Shown: positions 7,396 through 18,560 of the stretch, in pieces
Position numbering within the stretch: the stretch's first letter is position 1
Layout: each line of letters starts with the position of its first letter
Source of the DNA: Candidatus Melainabacteria bacterium
GTDB taxonomy: Bacteria; Cyanobacteriota; Vampirovibrionia; Obscuribacterales; Obscuribacteraceae
Direction: 5' to 3'
DNA: 36,151 nt
NCBI GenBank assembly: GCA_020854255.1
Contig: JADZFV010000373.1
Coordinates: forward strand, 1 to 36,151
Notes under the pieces: model-generated
Told to the model about the DNA's origin: nothing
The model's input: the letters and a program-made list of their open reading frames with translations, nothing else
The model's database searches: none
Position numbers and translations under genes: made by a program

Positions 7396-7435
7396 TTGCC
7401 ATTTGCTTTTTAGCATTGCCATTTGCTTTTTAGCA
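7396..7435 (+). repeat. Perfect 20-bp tandem duplication
   Basis: TTGCCATTTGCTTTTTAGCA occurs twice head to tail (7396-7415 and 7416-7435). It lies in the divergent intergenic region before the gene at 7662. Confidence 0.95.
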
Positions 7436-7661
7436 TTGCAGCAATCCATTTTGAGCCTGTGGCTTATTCTATGCCCTTGCGTATTTGGGCATACAGGCTA
7501 TAGGGCTTTGTGCGATCAAAATGCATATAACGACACTCTTTGCATCGCGGAAACCGGCACGGCAAGCCGTCTGGCACCCTCAACACCCCTTCATTGCCGG
7601 GTGCTAAACTTGAGCGGACCGCAAATGCAGGGTATCGCGCAAGTCAAGTGGGGTTGGCGAT
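7436..7661 (+). other. Upstream region of the zinc-ribbon/YkgJ/TMTC operon
   Basis: No gene is seen. An extended -10-like TGCTAAACT lies at 7602-7610, about 50 bases before the TTG start at 7662; no clear -35 is present. The inverted repeat GCCTGTGGC...GCATACAGGC lies around 7455-7499. Confidence 0.35.
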
Positions 7662-8675
7662 TTGGTAAAGCCGGCTGCAGCTTATTCCGAAATTGAACAA
7701 TGTGAGATACAAGCGACATTGCTTAGTGACTCATTTGGGGCCGATGCTTTTCCGCCGTTCTCGTCGCCCTCTTCGTCTCAACTGGTTTTGCATTGCCCTG
7801 CATGCGATGCAGAGACGTTTTTGGGCGATCAATTCTGTCAGGAATGCGGAAGTATGCAGCCGGCTTTCGAGAGCAAGCCGAGTTTTTCACCCGAGTCCGT
7901 AAAGCACCTGGTCGCCTTCATTCGCGAGCATCTTATCGGCCTTTGTGCTTCCGCACTTGCACTGCTCGTAATTGCTCTTGTGGTGTCAGTTGTAAGATTG
8001 CCGAACGAGCTCGATAAAACTATTTCCGCCAATCGATTGAATGACGCTGCCGACCTGGCAGAGAAATTGTTCGTTTCACGCTTCGGCGCCTTGAATGGAG
8101 GCGATGCCGAGTCGTATAGCGAAGCGTTCTACAAGAGAGCGCAAGTCTTCGCGAAAAATGGCAATTTCAAACGCGCTCTGGTCGATCTGTCAAAAGTCTT
8201 GCCGAGTTTTTCCAGGAGCAATGAAGTTGCTCAGCTGAAAGCTTCCTACAAGCTTTCTTTGACACAGGCAAATCCTCCTCATGATACAAACGCGGCTGTA
8301 GGAATTGAAACTCGTTCGCCAGCACGTCCAACCAAATCCAAAGACTTCAACGAGCAAAGCATGAGCAGAATGCCGGTCCATAGTAAGACCACACCTGAAG
8401 GTTCCACATCTATAGCCAGTGACGCCGCAATCAATGCGGCGGAAGTTGAGGCACAAGCAACTGATTGCGCCAGCAACGACACAGACGAAGTAAACTCAGA
8501 AGAGGCGGATATGGCGGCGTACAATCGGCATCTGGCTGAGTATTTTTCGCACAGAGAATCCAACCACATAAAGGACGGGAAAAATTCTGCAGATTCCAAA
8601 GACTTGAAAGTTTTAAAGGTGAAGGATCCACCGTCTTTCAGCGAATGGGTTCAAACTGGCAAAGCTGACTTTTAG
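7662..8675 (+). CDS. Zinc-ribbon membrane protein, function unknown
   Basis: A protein of about 337 residues. A zinc ribbon CPACDAETFLGDQFCQECG uses Cys45, Cys48, Cys59 and Cys62, a double-zinc-ribbon-like pattern common at the start of bacterial membrane proteins. A single transmembrane helix follows at about residues 91-111. Next is a helical segment (residues 120-200) with TPR-like pattern AESYSEAFYKRAQVFAKNGN, then a low-complexity, acidic tail. The zinc ribbon would be cytoplasmic. The start is uncertain: TTG 7662 has only a weak purine stretch upstream, and TTG 7719 is an alternative. It is 10 bases from the YkgJ-like gene, so the two are probably co-transcribed. Confidence 0.75.
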   Translation: MVKPAAAYSEIEQCEIQATLLSDSFGADAFPPFSSPSSSQLVLHCPACDAETFLGDQFCQECGSMQPAFESKPSFSPESVKHLVAFIREHLIGLCASALALLVIALVVSVVRLPNELDKTISANRLNDAADLAEKLFVSRFGALNGGDAESYSEAFYKRAQVFAKNGNFKRALVDLSKVLPSFSRSNEVAQLKASYKLSLTQANPPHDTNAAVGIETRSPARPTKSKDFNEQSMSRMPVHSKTTPEGSTSIASDAAINAAEVEAQATDCASNDTDEVNSEEADMAAYNRHLAEYFSHRESNHIKDGKNSADSKDLKVLKVKDPPSFSEWVQTGKADF

Positions 8676-8685
8676 TGGTGGTGCA

Positions 8686-10083
8686 ATGACTTTTGGAAAC
8701 ACAATTCAAGGTGAGAGCAAAGGCAACGAGAACGAATTGCCGCTCATTATTCCTGAGGGTATTCGATACAACTGTCAGGGTTGCGGTCGCTGCTGCTCCG
8801 GTTGGGCAGTCGGTCTGACGGATGAAGACTATGACCGGGTCAAAGATGTGAATTGGGGCGAGCTTAAAGAGGAGCTCAAAGGGCAGGAGCTATTCGTCGA
8901 CCGGCGCAAGGAATTTGAAGCCGGCTATTCCATGTATCCTTACTTCACCAAGCCGCGCCCGGACGGCACTTGCCCATTTCTCTTCGACAATCTCTGTTTT
9001 ATCCACGCCGCACGGGGCGAAGATCAGAAACCGGAGATGTGCAAACTGTTTCCTTATACATTCGTGCCTACTCCCTCGGGAATTTTCGTCAGCGTCGTAG
9101 CAAACAGCATGGCGTCAGTGCGCAATCTTGGAGAGCTTTTGACGAATCAGCGCAAGATGCTGGCAGAGATCTGGCAGCAAACAGTAGATCATGAGCGTGC
9201 TCAGGGACGAAGCACTCAGCAGATTTCTGATGTAGCTTCGACAATTTCGGCGGAAACCCTGAAAGGTGTAAAGTACGACGTCAATCTGGTGCCTGGTGTA
9301 GCGCTGACCTGGGATGAGTACATGCACATCGATACTCGTTTGATTGAACTGATTAATTCGCAAGAGCACAAGAATATTTTTGATACTTTAATAGCGGCGG
9401 CAGAGCTGCTTCTGGAAGCATTGAAAATTAAAAACAAAGGCGAGAATCTGGCGCAATTGTCCGAGCGCGCTGTCAGTCCGGAAACGGTCGACAGGTACAA
9501 ACAAGAACCGCCGACAACATTTGAAAATTTGCTCTTCAATCTTCAATGTTTCCGCAGTTTTGAATGGCCTCTTTTGCGCAAGCAGTATGCGGCCAATTGG
9601 GCAGCTGCTAACAAAAGTCCGCTCATGGAGCCGAAAGTACTCAAAGCAGGCATACGCTCTGTAATGGGAGGAAAGATTGAATTCCCCTACACGGGCGTGG
9701 TCAGCATTCCTGCCGTGCGCAAATATAAGGTCGAGCCCTTTTCACCTGAGATCAATGAGTTTCTTCGCCGCTATCTTTATATGAAAGTCTTCAGCAAGGG
9801 CTTTTGCGGTCCTTCAATGAGCGGGCTTTCGGTTGTTGCCGGCTACAACAATATTGTCGCCAATTTCTTGACGGCGGTAATCTATGTGAAGGCGCGGGCT
9901 ATGACGGGCAAAGAGACAGAAGTTAAAATCGCGGATTTTTACGAAGCTTATTTCCTTCTCGATAAGGAAGTTGTGCAAGTCAGTCAGTTGCCCAAAGACA
10001 AGGCGCAGTTTTTTGATTCCGGATTTGCGTCGCCGCGGCTATTCAGCCGCTTGCTCGGGCGGATGGCAAGGGAGATTGGATAA
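8686..10083 (+). CDS. YkgJ/FliB-like cysteine-cluster protein
   Basis: A 465-residue protein whose N-terminal domain has the CxxCxxCC motif CQGCGRCC (Cys30, Cys33, Cys36, Cys37), then Cys96 and Cys104 (CPFLFDNLCFIH) and Cys119 (MCKLFPYTF). This is the YkgJ-type putative zinc- or iron-binding cluster shared with flagellin lysine N-methylase FliB. The remaining 340 residues are mainly helical and unlike anything I know. No flagellar gene is in view, so the name FliB is not justified. GTGGTG precedes the ATG. The stop is four bases before the next ATG, indicating an operon with the TMTC-like glycosyltransferase. Confidence 0.85.
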   Translation: MTFGNTIQGESKGNENELPLIIPEGIRYNCQGCGRCCSGWAVGLTDEDYDRVKDVNWGELKEELKGQELFVDRRKEFEAGYSMYPYFTKPRPDGTCPFLFDNLCFIHAARGEDQKPEMCKLFPYTFVPTPSGIFVSVVANSMASVRNLGELLTNQRKMLAEIWQQTVDHERAQGRSTQQISDVASTISAETLKGVKYDVNLVPGVALTWDEYMHIDTRLIELINSQEHKNIFDTLIAAAELLLEALKIKNKGENLAQLSERAVSPETVDRYKQEPPTTFENLLFNLQCFRSFEWPLLRKQYAANWAAANKSPLMEPKVLKAGIRSVMGGKIEFPYTGVVSIPAVRKYKVEPFSPEINEFLRRYLYMKVFSKGFCGPSMSGLSVVAGYNNIVANFLTAVIYVKARAMTGKETEVKIADFYEAYFLLDKEVVQVSQLPKDKAQFFDSGFASPRLFSRLLGRMAREIG

Positions 10084-10087
10084 AACA

Positions 10088-12478
10088 ATGAGTAAAGGAA
10101 AAAACAAGAAGCAGAAGCCGGCGCAGGAAAAACCGCTGAAAAATGCCAATGAGACCGCGGATGAAACCGCAGCAGAGGCTTTCTCTGGGGCTGCAGAAGA
10201 AAATAAACGCGAGAGCAAGACCGAGAATATGTTCCGCATGTGGAATGCGCGTCCGACGCAAGTTCCCAGCGTACCTAAAGCAAAAGGTGCCGCCGATCCA
10301 CTCAGTGGTTTGCCGAAACATCCAATCGATTGGAAGGCTGTTTCGATCGCTGCGACCATGGTTTGCGTGCTGGCGATTTTTTCGCACATCATGGGTTTGT
10401 TCGGTCAATTCGTTTTAAACGACCAGTTGATTTTGACCCCGCTTAAGATCGGTGGCGACAGCGATATTTTCTGGTCAACACTGGTGGCCCGTGGTCTCGC
10501 CACGCCGCTTTCAGGGCTCTGGACCAATATCAGCCTGGTGATGGATTTGAAGTCGGGAAGCCTTATCTGGTTTCACCTCGTCAATTTGTCCCTGCATGCA
10601 ATCGCGTCCGTCTATCTGTTTTTCCTCCTTTTCCAGCTCGGGCGCTACTGGCTGCTTGAAAAGCGTACGGATGTTCGACCCGAGCATTTTGCATTCGCAG
10701 CTGCAGGATTGTTTGCCTGCCATCCCCTGGTTTCTGAAGTAATCTCCTACATTCCCGGCCGTGAAATGGCACTGGTCGGTGCGAATTATTTTCTGGCGAT
10801 GTACTTGTTTTTTTCAGCATTCGTAGCGCGTCGTCCAGTGACAATGGTTTTGTTGTACGCGGCGATGTTTGTCTGCGTAGTCATGTCCGCTCTCTCCGGA
10901 CCGGCATCTGTGACCATCCCCCTGGCGCTTCTCTGTGTGGCCGCACTGGCAAAGCCGCCTGAAATGGAATGGAGAGAGTTTGCACAGTTGCGCTGGACGG
11001 ACCTGACAATTATTGTCATGCTGGCAGCCGCGTTCATCTACCTAATTACTATGGGTATCCCGACAGCTTTGAACAATGGTGTCGGTCTTAACACTCTGCC
11101 CTTCGATCAGTATCTCGCCTCTGAATTCAAGGCGTTTGCCACTTACTTCCTGCGCTGTTTCCTGGTGCCCGGGGGGCTCTCCATCGAGCCGCCTCTGATA
11201 GTGGCAAAAGGATTTACCGATCCTCTGGCGCTTTTGGGTGTCGCCGCTGTCGGCGCAATTGCCTATCTCGCCTACCTGCACCGCACGATTCCGCACGTGG
11301 TTTTTGGCCTGATTCTCACCTTGATCGGGCTGCTTCCTGATTTCGTCCTTCCTCAATCGGAAATCGTTTCTGATGCACGTTTCTATATTTCGATCGCCGG
11401 ACTGGCGATTGTTTTTGGTTGGGGCGTTGCGAAAATGTCAGCGCTCAATTTCAAACAGATCGCTGCAGCAGTTGCAATTTTGTTTGTCGGCTTTGCGGGT
11501 CTGTCCAACTGGCGCGCGCTTGCCTGGTCTACTGATGAAAATGTCTGGCGCGAGATTTTGAGAACCAATCCTGAAAGTGCTCGTGCACATGCCAAGCTCG
11601 GTTTTCTTGCTTTGATCGCCAACAAGATGCCCGACGCCCAGAAGGAAGCCGATGCGGCTCTTAGGCTAGACGCCCGGCTGCCGCTTGCTCACCTTCTTTT
11701 GGGTCGAATTCGGCAATCCGAGCACAATAGCGCAGAGGCCTACAAAGAATTCGAAACCGCGCTCAAACTTGCAAAAGACAACAATGCCTCCTCGATTATC
11801 GTCGCCCAGTGCCAAGCACAATTAGCCGATGCCCTTGTGCGTCAGGGCGACTATGCGCGGGTGAAAGACCTTGTCAAGGAAGCGAAGGTGATTCTCGGGC
11901 AGAGTGCACAACTTCATTATTTGACTGGAATGCTGGCGCTTAATGACAAGCAATTTGTGAATGCAATCGTCGAGTTGCAGCAAGGATTCATTCAGGATCC
12001 GAAAAACGAGCAATATGTCGAGCCGCTTGTCACTGCATACTTGGGCAGTCGTATGCCGACGCTGATTCCTCAAGCTTATAAGTTGATAGATAGAGCAATT
12101 GCGACGTTCCCGACAAGAGATGCGTTCTTGCTTCAAGCAAGAGCCGCTATTGAACTGAACATGATCACAGAGGCCAAGGAAGCGATCGACAACGCGGTCA
12201 AGATGGGTGAAGAAGATGCTCAAACTTTCTATCTCAGAAGCTTCGTTGCCAGAGCAGAAAAAAATGATGCGCAAGCTTCCGCCTTCAAGGCAAAGGCGCT
12301 GGCGCTCGATCCGAAGATTGAATCAAACGTGCCGGTGATCGCGCCTGATCAGATGAAGAAATATCTGGATAAAGAAACAGGAAATCCGCAGACACCGCAG
12401 GCTCCGACCACTATTCCGGCTCCCGCGTCGCCTCAGGGCGCCGCAGCTCCGGCGGCTCCGCAGGCAACAAGATTTTGA
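10088..12478 (+). CDS. Membrane glycosyltransferase-like protein with TPRs (TMTC-like)
   Basis: A 796-residue protein. A lysine-rich cytoplasmic N-terminus (MSKGKNKKQKPAQEK) is followed by about ten transmembrane helices from residue 80 to about 480, then TPR repeats from about 490 to 750 (for example NPESARAHAKLGFLALIANK) and a Pro/Ala tail. The first external loop FVLNDQLIL and the later FACHPLVSEVISYIPGREMA resemble the D-D and HP...Y..GR segments of TMTC/GT-C glycosyltransferases that use lipid-linked sugars. The start is ATG 10088, just after the stop of the YkgJ-like gene, with AGGGAG upstream; an in-frame start further 5' would overlap that gene by over 100 bases. The donor and target are unknown. 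Confidence 0.85.
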   Translation: MSKGKNKKQKPAQEKPLKNANETADETAAEAFSGAAEENKRESKTENMFRMWNARPTQVPSVPKAKGAADPLSGLPKHPIDWKAVSIAATMVCVLAIFSHIMGLFGQFVLNDQLILTPLKIGGDSDIFWSTLVARGLATPLSGLWTNISLVMDLKSGSLIWFHLVNLSLHAIASVYLFFLLFQLGRYWLLEKRTDVRPEHFAFAAAGLFACHPLVSEVISYIPGREMALVGANYFLAMYLFFSAFVARRPVTMVLLYAAMFVCVVMSALSGPASVTIPLALLCVAALAKPPEMEWREFAQLRWTDLTIIVMLAAAFIYLITMGIPTALNNGVGLNTLPFDQYLASEFKAFATYFLRCFLVPGGLSIEPPLIVAKGFTDPLALLGVAAVGAIAYLAYLHRTIPHVVFGLILTLIGLLPDFVLPQSEIVSDARFYISIAGLAIVFGWGVAKMSALNFKQIAAAVAILFVGFAGLSNWRALAWSTDENVWREILRTNPESARAHAKLGFLALIANKMPDAQKEADAALRLDARLPLAHLLLGRIRQSEHNSAEAYKEFETALKLAKDNNASSIIVAQCQAQLADALVRQGDYARVKDLVKEAKVILGQSAQLHYLTGMLALNDKQFVNAIVELQQGFIQDPKNEQYVEPLVTAYLGSRMPTLIPQAYKLIDRAIATFPTRDAFLLQARAAIELNMITEAKEAIDNAVKMGEEDAQTFYLRSFVARAEKNDAQASAFKAKALALDPKIESNVPVIAPDQMKKYLDKETGNPQTPQAPTTIPAPASPQGAAAPAAPQATRF

Positions 12479-12695
12479 TTTTAACAAAAACACCAGGCAT
12501 AAAAAGTTAGCAGCACCGTATTCGGTGCGAGCCACGAATGTGGCAAACGTTTTTCTTTCAATATCATGGGACGAATTGGAAGGCATCTACCCGACAGACT
12601 TCAATATCGCAAATGTGCCGGAGCGCCTGGCACAAGTCGGCGACCGCTGGCAAAACATATTGAACGAGAAAACCGCCGGCACAAGATTTTGCTGA
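12471..12695 (+). pseudogene. Remnant of a LigD-type polymerase (PrimPol) domain, C-terminal part
   Basis: The frame 12471-12695 reads DFDFNKNTRHKKLAAPYSVR, then a variable stretch, then SWDELEGIYPTDFNIANVPE and RLAQVGDRWQNIL before TGA. This matches the end of the LigD polymerase domain: a D(F/Y)LxNxRGxTxxAPYSVR segment, then WDEL, DFT(I/L)xxVPxRL and GDxW. Only about 75 residues remain, with no start codon or ribosome-binding site; the frame runs directly out of the 3' end of the preceding gene. LigD Pol domains act in non-homologous end joining. It is best seen as a decayed fragment. ACAAGATTTTG is present at both edges (12467-12477 and 12681-12691). Confidence 0.7.
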
Positions 12696-12714
12696 AGTAA
12701 GTGTGCTTTGTAGT

Positions 12715-12734
12715 ATCGGCAGTTCATAGCCGAT
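12715..12734 (+). terminator. Weak terminator-like hairpin
   Basis: ATCGGC pairs with GCCGAT over an 8-base loop, followed by only two or three T's. It lies after the LigD remnant and before the promoter of the hydrolase gene. A second hairpin GCACCG/CGGTGC occurs at 12513-12528. Confidence 0.35.
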
Positions 12735-12764
12735 TTGATGCAGAGCGTTTTATTGAGCCTTTGG

Positions 12765-12772
12765 TGTAAACT
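12765..12772 (+). promoter_or_regulatory. Possible -10 element of the hydrolase fusion gene
   Basis: TGTAAACT lies 36 bases before the ATG at 12809, similar to the TGCTAAACT ahead of the gene at 7662. It lies inside a GAGCC/GGCTC inverted repeat (12755-12778). No good -35 is seen. Confidence 0.3.
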
Positions 12773-12808
12773 AGGCTCTCATCCGAGTGCCCCTTGTCGA
12801 GCTTATTT

Positions 12809-14746
12809 ATGAACAGACAATCCAGCAAATTTGTGTTGTGCGGAATCAGTGCTTTCTCAATCCTGGTGGGTGTTTGTCAGGCGCCGTCGGTGGCTCAAGT
12901 CAAGCAGACGTCGGCGCCACAGCAGGCTCCATCGTTCTTGAAACAGGCCGGGCAGATGATACTGGATAACGCTCAGAAGGGCGTTTTGAAAAATGTTAAT
13001 CAAACATTGCAGGCGCCGGCTCAGCAGCCTCAAACCCAGACACCGCCTGGCTATTCAGGTGATCCGACCTCATTGCTGTACAACACGCAGCCGGCCGCAG
13101 TCGTACCAAAGCAACAACAAGCCGCTCCCTGCCGTTCTTGGGTTAACCCTGCTGAAAAACCGGTGGCAATCTTACTTTGCATTCACGGTCTGGGGTTGCA
13201 GAGCAACTCTTACGAGTTTTTCGGCACGGAGCAGTCAAAGAGAGGATTGGCAGTCTACGCAATCGATGTGCGCGGATTTGGATCGTGGATGAAGGCGGGC
13301 GGCAAGACCCAAGTGAATTTCAATGACTGTCTGGCGGACATCAAGCAAGCTGCTGAATCGATTCGCGCTGCCAATCCGGGAATTCCACTTTATATTTTGG
13401 GCGAATCCATGGGTGGTGCCATTGCGCTGAGAGCGGCGTCCATGTATCCCGATCTCATTGATGGATTGATTTCGTCAGTCCCGGCGGGAGAACGTTTTAA
13501 TCAGGGCAAGACGAGCGCCAAGGTTTTTCTCAATCTTCTCAGTGGGTTTAACCTGGCAAACGTCGGCGGCGACCTGGTTAATCAAGCCACGCAAAATGCA
13601 AAACTCAAATACAAGTGGCAACAAGATCCGCTTGCACGTCTGAATTTGACTCCGCAGGAATTGATTCAGTTTCAAGATTTCATGAATAGCAATCATGATG
13701 CGGCAAGGAAGTTGACAGATATGCCGGTGCTTTTTGTGCAAGGAAATGGGGATCAGCTCGTCAAGCCGGAAGGCACGTGGGAATTGTTCAACAGTGTGGC
13801 AGTAAAAGACAAGTCATTTTTTGCGGTGCCTGGCGAACATTTGATTTTCGAAGAGGCACAAACACAAGATGCAGCTGTTCGTGATCAAAACTTCCGGGTG
13901 ATTTCTTCCTGGTTGACTACAAAGGTTGGCAGGCGTCCAGGGCGCCGGCAAATGGCTGGCGGAGCGCCTTACGGTTCGGGACAATATGGTGGACCGAGTG
14001 CAGGGCCGTATCCGGGCCCGGGACAATATCCCGGTCAAGTTGGAGGGCAGTTTGGCGGACGAGGGTATGGCGGCAGAATGCCTTTCAGCACTGCAGGACT
14101 TGAGCCGCAAGTCCAACTGATTGATAGCCAGCAGTACGCGCAGGCAATCTCGCAACTAGAGCAAATGAGATTGCAGAGGCCTGATGACGCCAATGTGGCT
14201 GCGCTTTTGGGGCGTGCGTACCAGCAAAGCAGCCAGCCGGAAAGGGCTGGGATGATGTACAGGCGTGCGATGCGCCTCAGTCGTGGTCGCGCTGATCAGG
14301 CTCAAGCATTTAATAGCTATTTGCTCGGACTCAGCAACATTGCGCCAGCCGGCGCTCTACAAAGCCAGCCGGTGCCGTATGCGGGTGGAGGCAGCGGGCT
14401 CGGTCAGATTGTCAGCGGACTGGGTGGAAACTGGTTCGGTGGCGGCACTCCGTCCTTCACGCCGGCTGTAAAAGGTCGTGTTTATGCTTTTTATGCCAAC
14501 TGGGCCGACCAGTGCAAGAGCATGAACGAGGCTCTGACTCGACTCTTCATTACATACGGAGATCGAGTCGACTTTCAGCGAATCGACATTGACAGCGCGA
14601 CAGCTGACTCTTTAGTGGAGCAATTCAAAGTCGGTCCGATACCGACCGTGATTTTTGTTGCACCCAATGGACAAGTGTCGAGCACCATTATCGGCGAATC
14701 CACACCCGGCAATTATGAGGCAGCAATAAAAGCGATATCTCGCTAA
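12809..14746 (+). CDS. Secreted alpha/beta-hydrolase fused to TPR and thioredoxin-like domains
   Basis: A 645-residue protein. The signal peptide starts MNRQSSKFVLCGISAFSILV and ends near VAQ. An alpha/beta-hydrolase of the monoacylglycerol lipase/serine aminopeptidase type follows: CIHGLGLQSNSYEF (oxyanion loop), GESMGG with nucleophile Ser200, acid Asp315 (QGNGDQLV) and His344 (PGEHLIF). Then a Gly/Pro/Tyr-rich linker (about residues 375-430), a TPR pair (AALLGRAYQQSSQPERAGMM) and a C-terminal thioredoxin fold. The thioredoxin motif is WADQC, keeping only the second cysteine (Cys569), while cis-Pro is present (GPIPTVIFV). ATG 12809 is preferred over TTG 12794 because it gives a normal signal peptide. 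Substrate unknown. It stands alone, convergent with a YyaL gene. Confidence 0.88.
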   Translation: MNRQSSKFVLCGISAFSILVGVCQAPSVAQVKQTSAPQQAPSFLKQAGQMILDNAQKGVLKNVNQTLQAPAQQPQTQTPPGYSGDPTSLLYNTQPAAVVPKQQQAAPCRSWVNPAEKPVAILLCIHGLGLQSNSYEFFGTEQSKRGLAVYAIDVRGFGSWMKAGGKTQVNFNDCLADIKQAAESIRAANPGIPLYILGESMGGAIALRAASMYPDLIDGLISSVPAGERFNQGKTSAKVFLNLLSGFNLANVGGDLVNQATQNAKLKYKWQQDPLARLNLTPQELIQFQDFMNSNHDAARKLTDMPVLFVQGNGDQLVKPEGTWELFNSVAVKDKSFFAVPGEHLIFEEAQTQDAAVRDQNFRVISSWLTTKVGRRPGRRQMAGGAPYGSGQYGGPSAGPYPGPGQYPGQVGGQFGGRGYGGRMPFSTAGLEPQVQLIDSQQYAQAISQLEQMRLQRPDDANVAALLGRAYQQSSQPERAGMMYRRAMRLSRGRADQAQAFNSYLLGLSNIAPAGALQSQPVPYAGGGSGLGQIVSGLGGNWFGGGTPSFTPAVKGRVYAFYANWADQCKSMNEALTRLFITYGDRVDFQRIDIDSATADSLVEQFKVGPIPTVIFVAPNGQVSSTIIGESTPGNYEAAIKAISR

Positions 14747-14764
14747 ATTAGTTCGTTTGTCAAA

Positions 14765-14792
14765 CCCCGGCATTAATGCCGGGGCCTCCTTT
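14765..14792 (+). terminator. Terminator-like hairpin GTCAAACCCC type, copy 2
   Basis: CCCCGGCATTAATGCCGGGG is a perfect 20-base palindrome, preceded by GTCAAA and followed by CCTCCTTTT. A second hairpin, AGGGGCGCTT/AAGTGCCCT, follows at 14809-14830. They lie between convergent genes and could end both transcripts. Confidence 0.75.
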
Positions 14793-14832
14793 TGAGGATG
14801 AATTTACAGGGGCGCTTATAAAAGTGCCCTGT

Positions 14833-17318
<2,486 letters not shown>

Positions 17319-17322
<4 letters not shown>

Positions 17323-18515
17323 TTTCTGTCTCCTATTGCCAGACCGTAGGCCACAAGCGTCGATTCTACTGCCTTTTCCCATGTGATTTCCTTAGCGGTT
17401 GTCATTGCTGCTGAAGAAAGGCGTGACGCCAGTTCACGATCGTTCATCAAACGCCCTATCAGTGTTGCCAGCTCCTTGTGGTCGAGATGGTCCTTCAAGA
17501 TGAGGGCGTCCTCGTTGTCGGTCAATATCTCCGAGACTCCGGACACAGCGCTCACGATCGGTACCAGCCCGCGCATCATCCCTTGAATGGGCGACATACC
17601 GAAGGGCTCGATTCGTGACGGCAGTACGATCGCTTCAGCCTGACGATAAATGTTCTCCATGTCGTGGCGGAAGCCCAGATACACTACTTCTTTGTTCAAT
17701 CCCAGGCGTGCCAATCGGAAGGCATCGGCCGGTTTTTTGGACAAACCTGCAATCAGAAGACGGCAGTCCTTCTTATCAGACTTCAATTCTTTCATCGCCT
17801 CAAGAAGCACATCAAGCCCTTTCTTCCTGAATCCTTTGCCGACGAAGAGCAAGGTGAAAGGCTCGCCGTCTTTTCGTGTCGGTTTTGATTCCGGCTCAGT
17901 GGCAGGCGAATCAGCCAGACTGGCGCCCGGGTACGAAATCACGGACGGTTTTGTGCCAAGAAAGAAGGTCTTGTAGAAATCATCGCGGCAGGTCTTGGAT
18001 GTGAAATTGAGACATTTTGCCGCTCTGGCAAGTTGTCTATCGACATCATTTCTTGCCTGATAGGCGGGGGTGAATGCGACTTTTCCACTATTGAGCAGGC
18101 GTTCCCAGACCTTGCCGACCTCAGACAGGCGAAAGACCGTGTGATTGTGGAAGGTGGCAACGTCGACCGGGCTTACTGGGTGATGTTGTGTGTGCACGAT
18201 ATCGAACGGCCCGGCAGCTTTTACCGCGGCAGAAGTTAGCTCCAGATACAGCTTCAGACGCTCAGATTTGGACAACTTCCTTTTCGGCAGGGCAAAGAGT
18301 TGAAATTTGAGATGCGGATGCGTCAGCTTCGACTGATTCTGCTCGCAAACAACCGTGACTTGAGCGCCGCGTTCGAGCAGACCTTCCACGATCTTATGGC
18401 AATATAGCTCGAGCCCGCCGGAAGGTGAAAATAAGCGAGATACCATGCAGACACGCAAGCCCGCCGGGTCAATGGCATTGGCGCTGCTGGATTTAGCTAC
18501 GTCTGTTATTTGCAC
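17319..18515 (-). CDS. GT4-family glycosyltransferase
   Basis: A 398-residue GT-B-fold enzyme expected to transfer a sugar from a nucleotide-sugar at the cytoplasmic face. The N-terminal domain begins [20 protein letters not shown], with the Gly-rich acceptor-side loop. The donor-binding half has [40 protein letters not shown] and [10 protein letters not shown]. In the last, the usual EX7E motif reads E-x7-Q. The general pattern resembles WaaG-like LPS glucosyltransferases, but the acceptor cannot be told. GTG 18515 is the start given; no clear ribosome-binding site is seen, so it may be shifted a few codons. The stop overlaps the GTG of the YyaL gene by four bases. Confidence 0.88.
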
Positions 18516-18560
18516 AGGTAAAGAACCAGCCCGAAGACTTCCAGAAGAGCTCAGGAAGGC

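Noticed and set aside
12569-12706. 45-codon ATG frame over the LigD remnant
   Set aside because: The other frame carries the LigD-like sequence; this one is arginine-rich and featureless.
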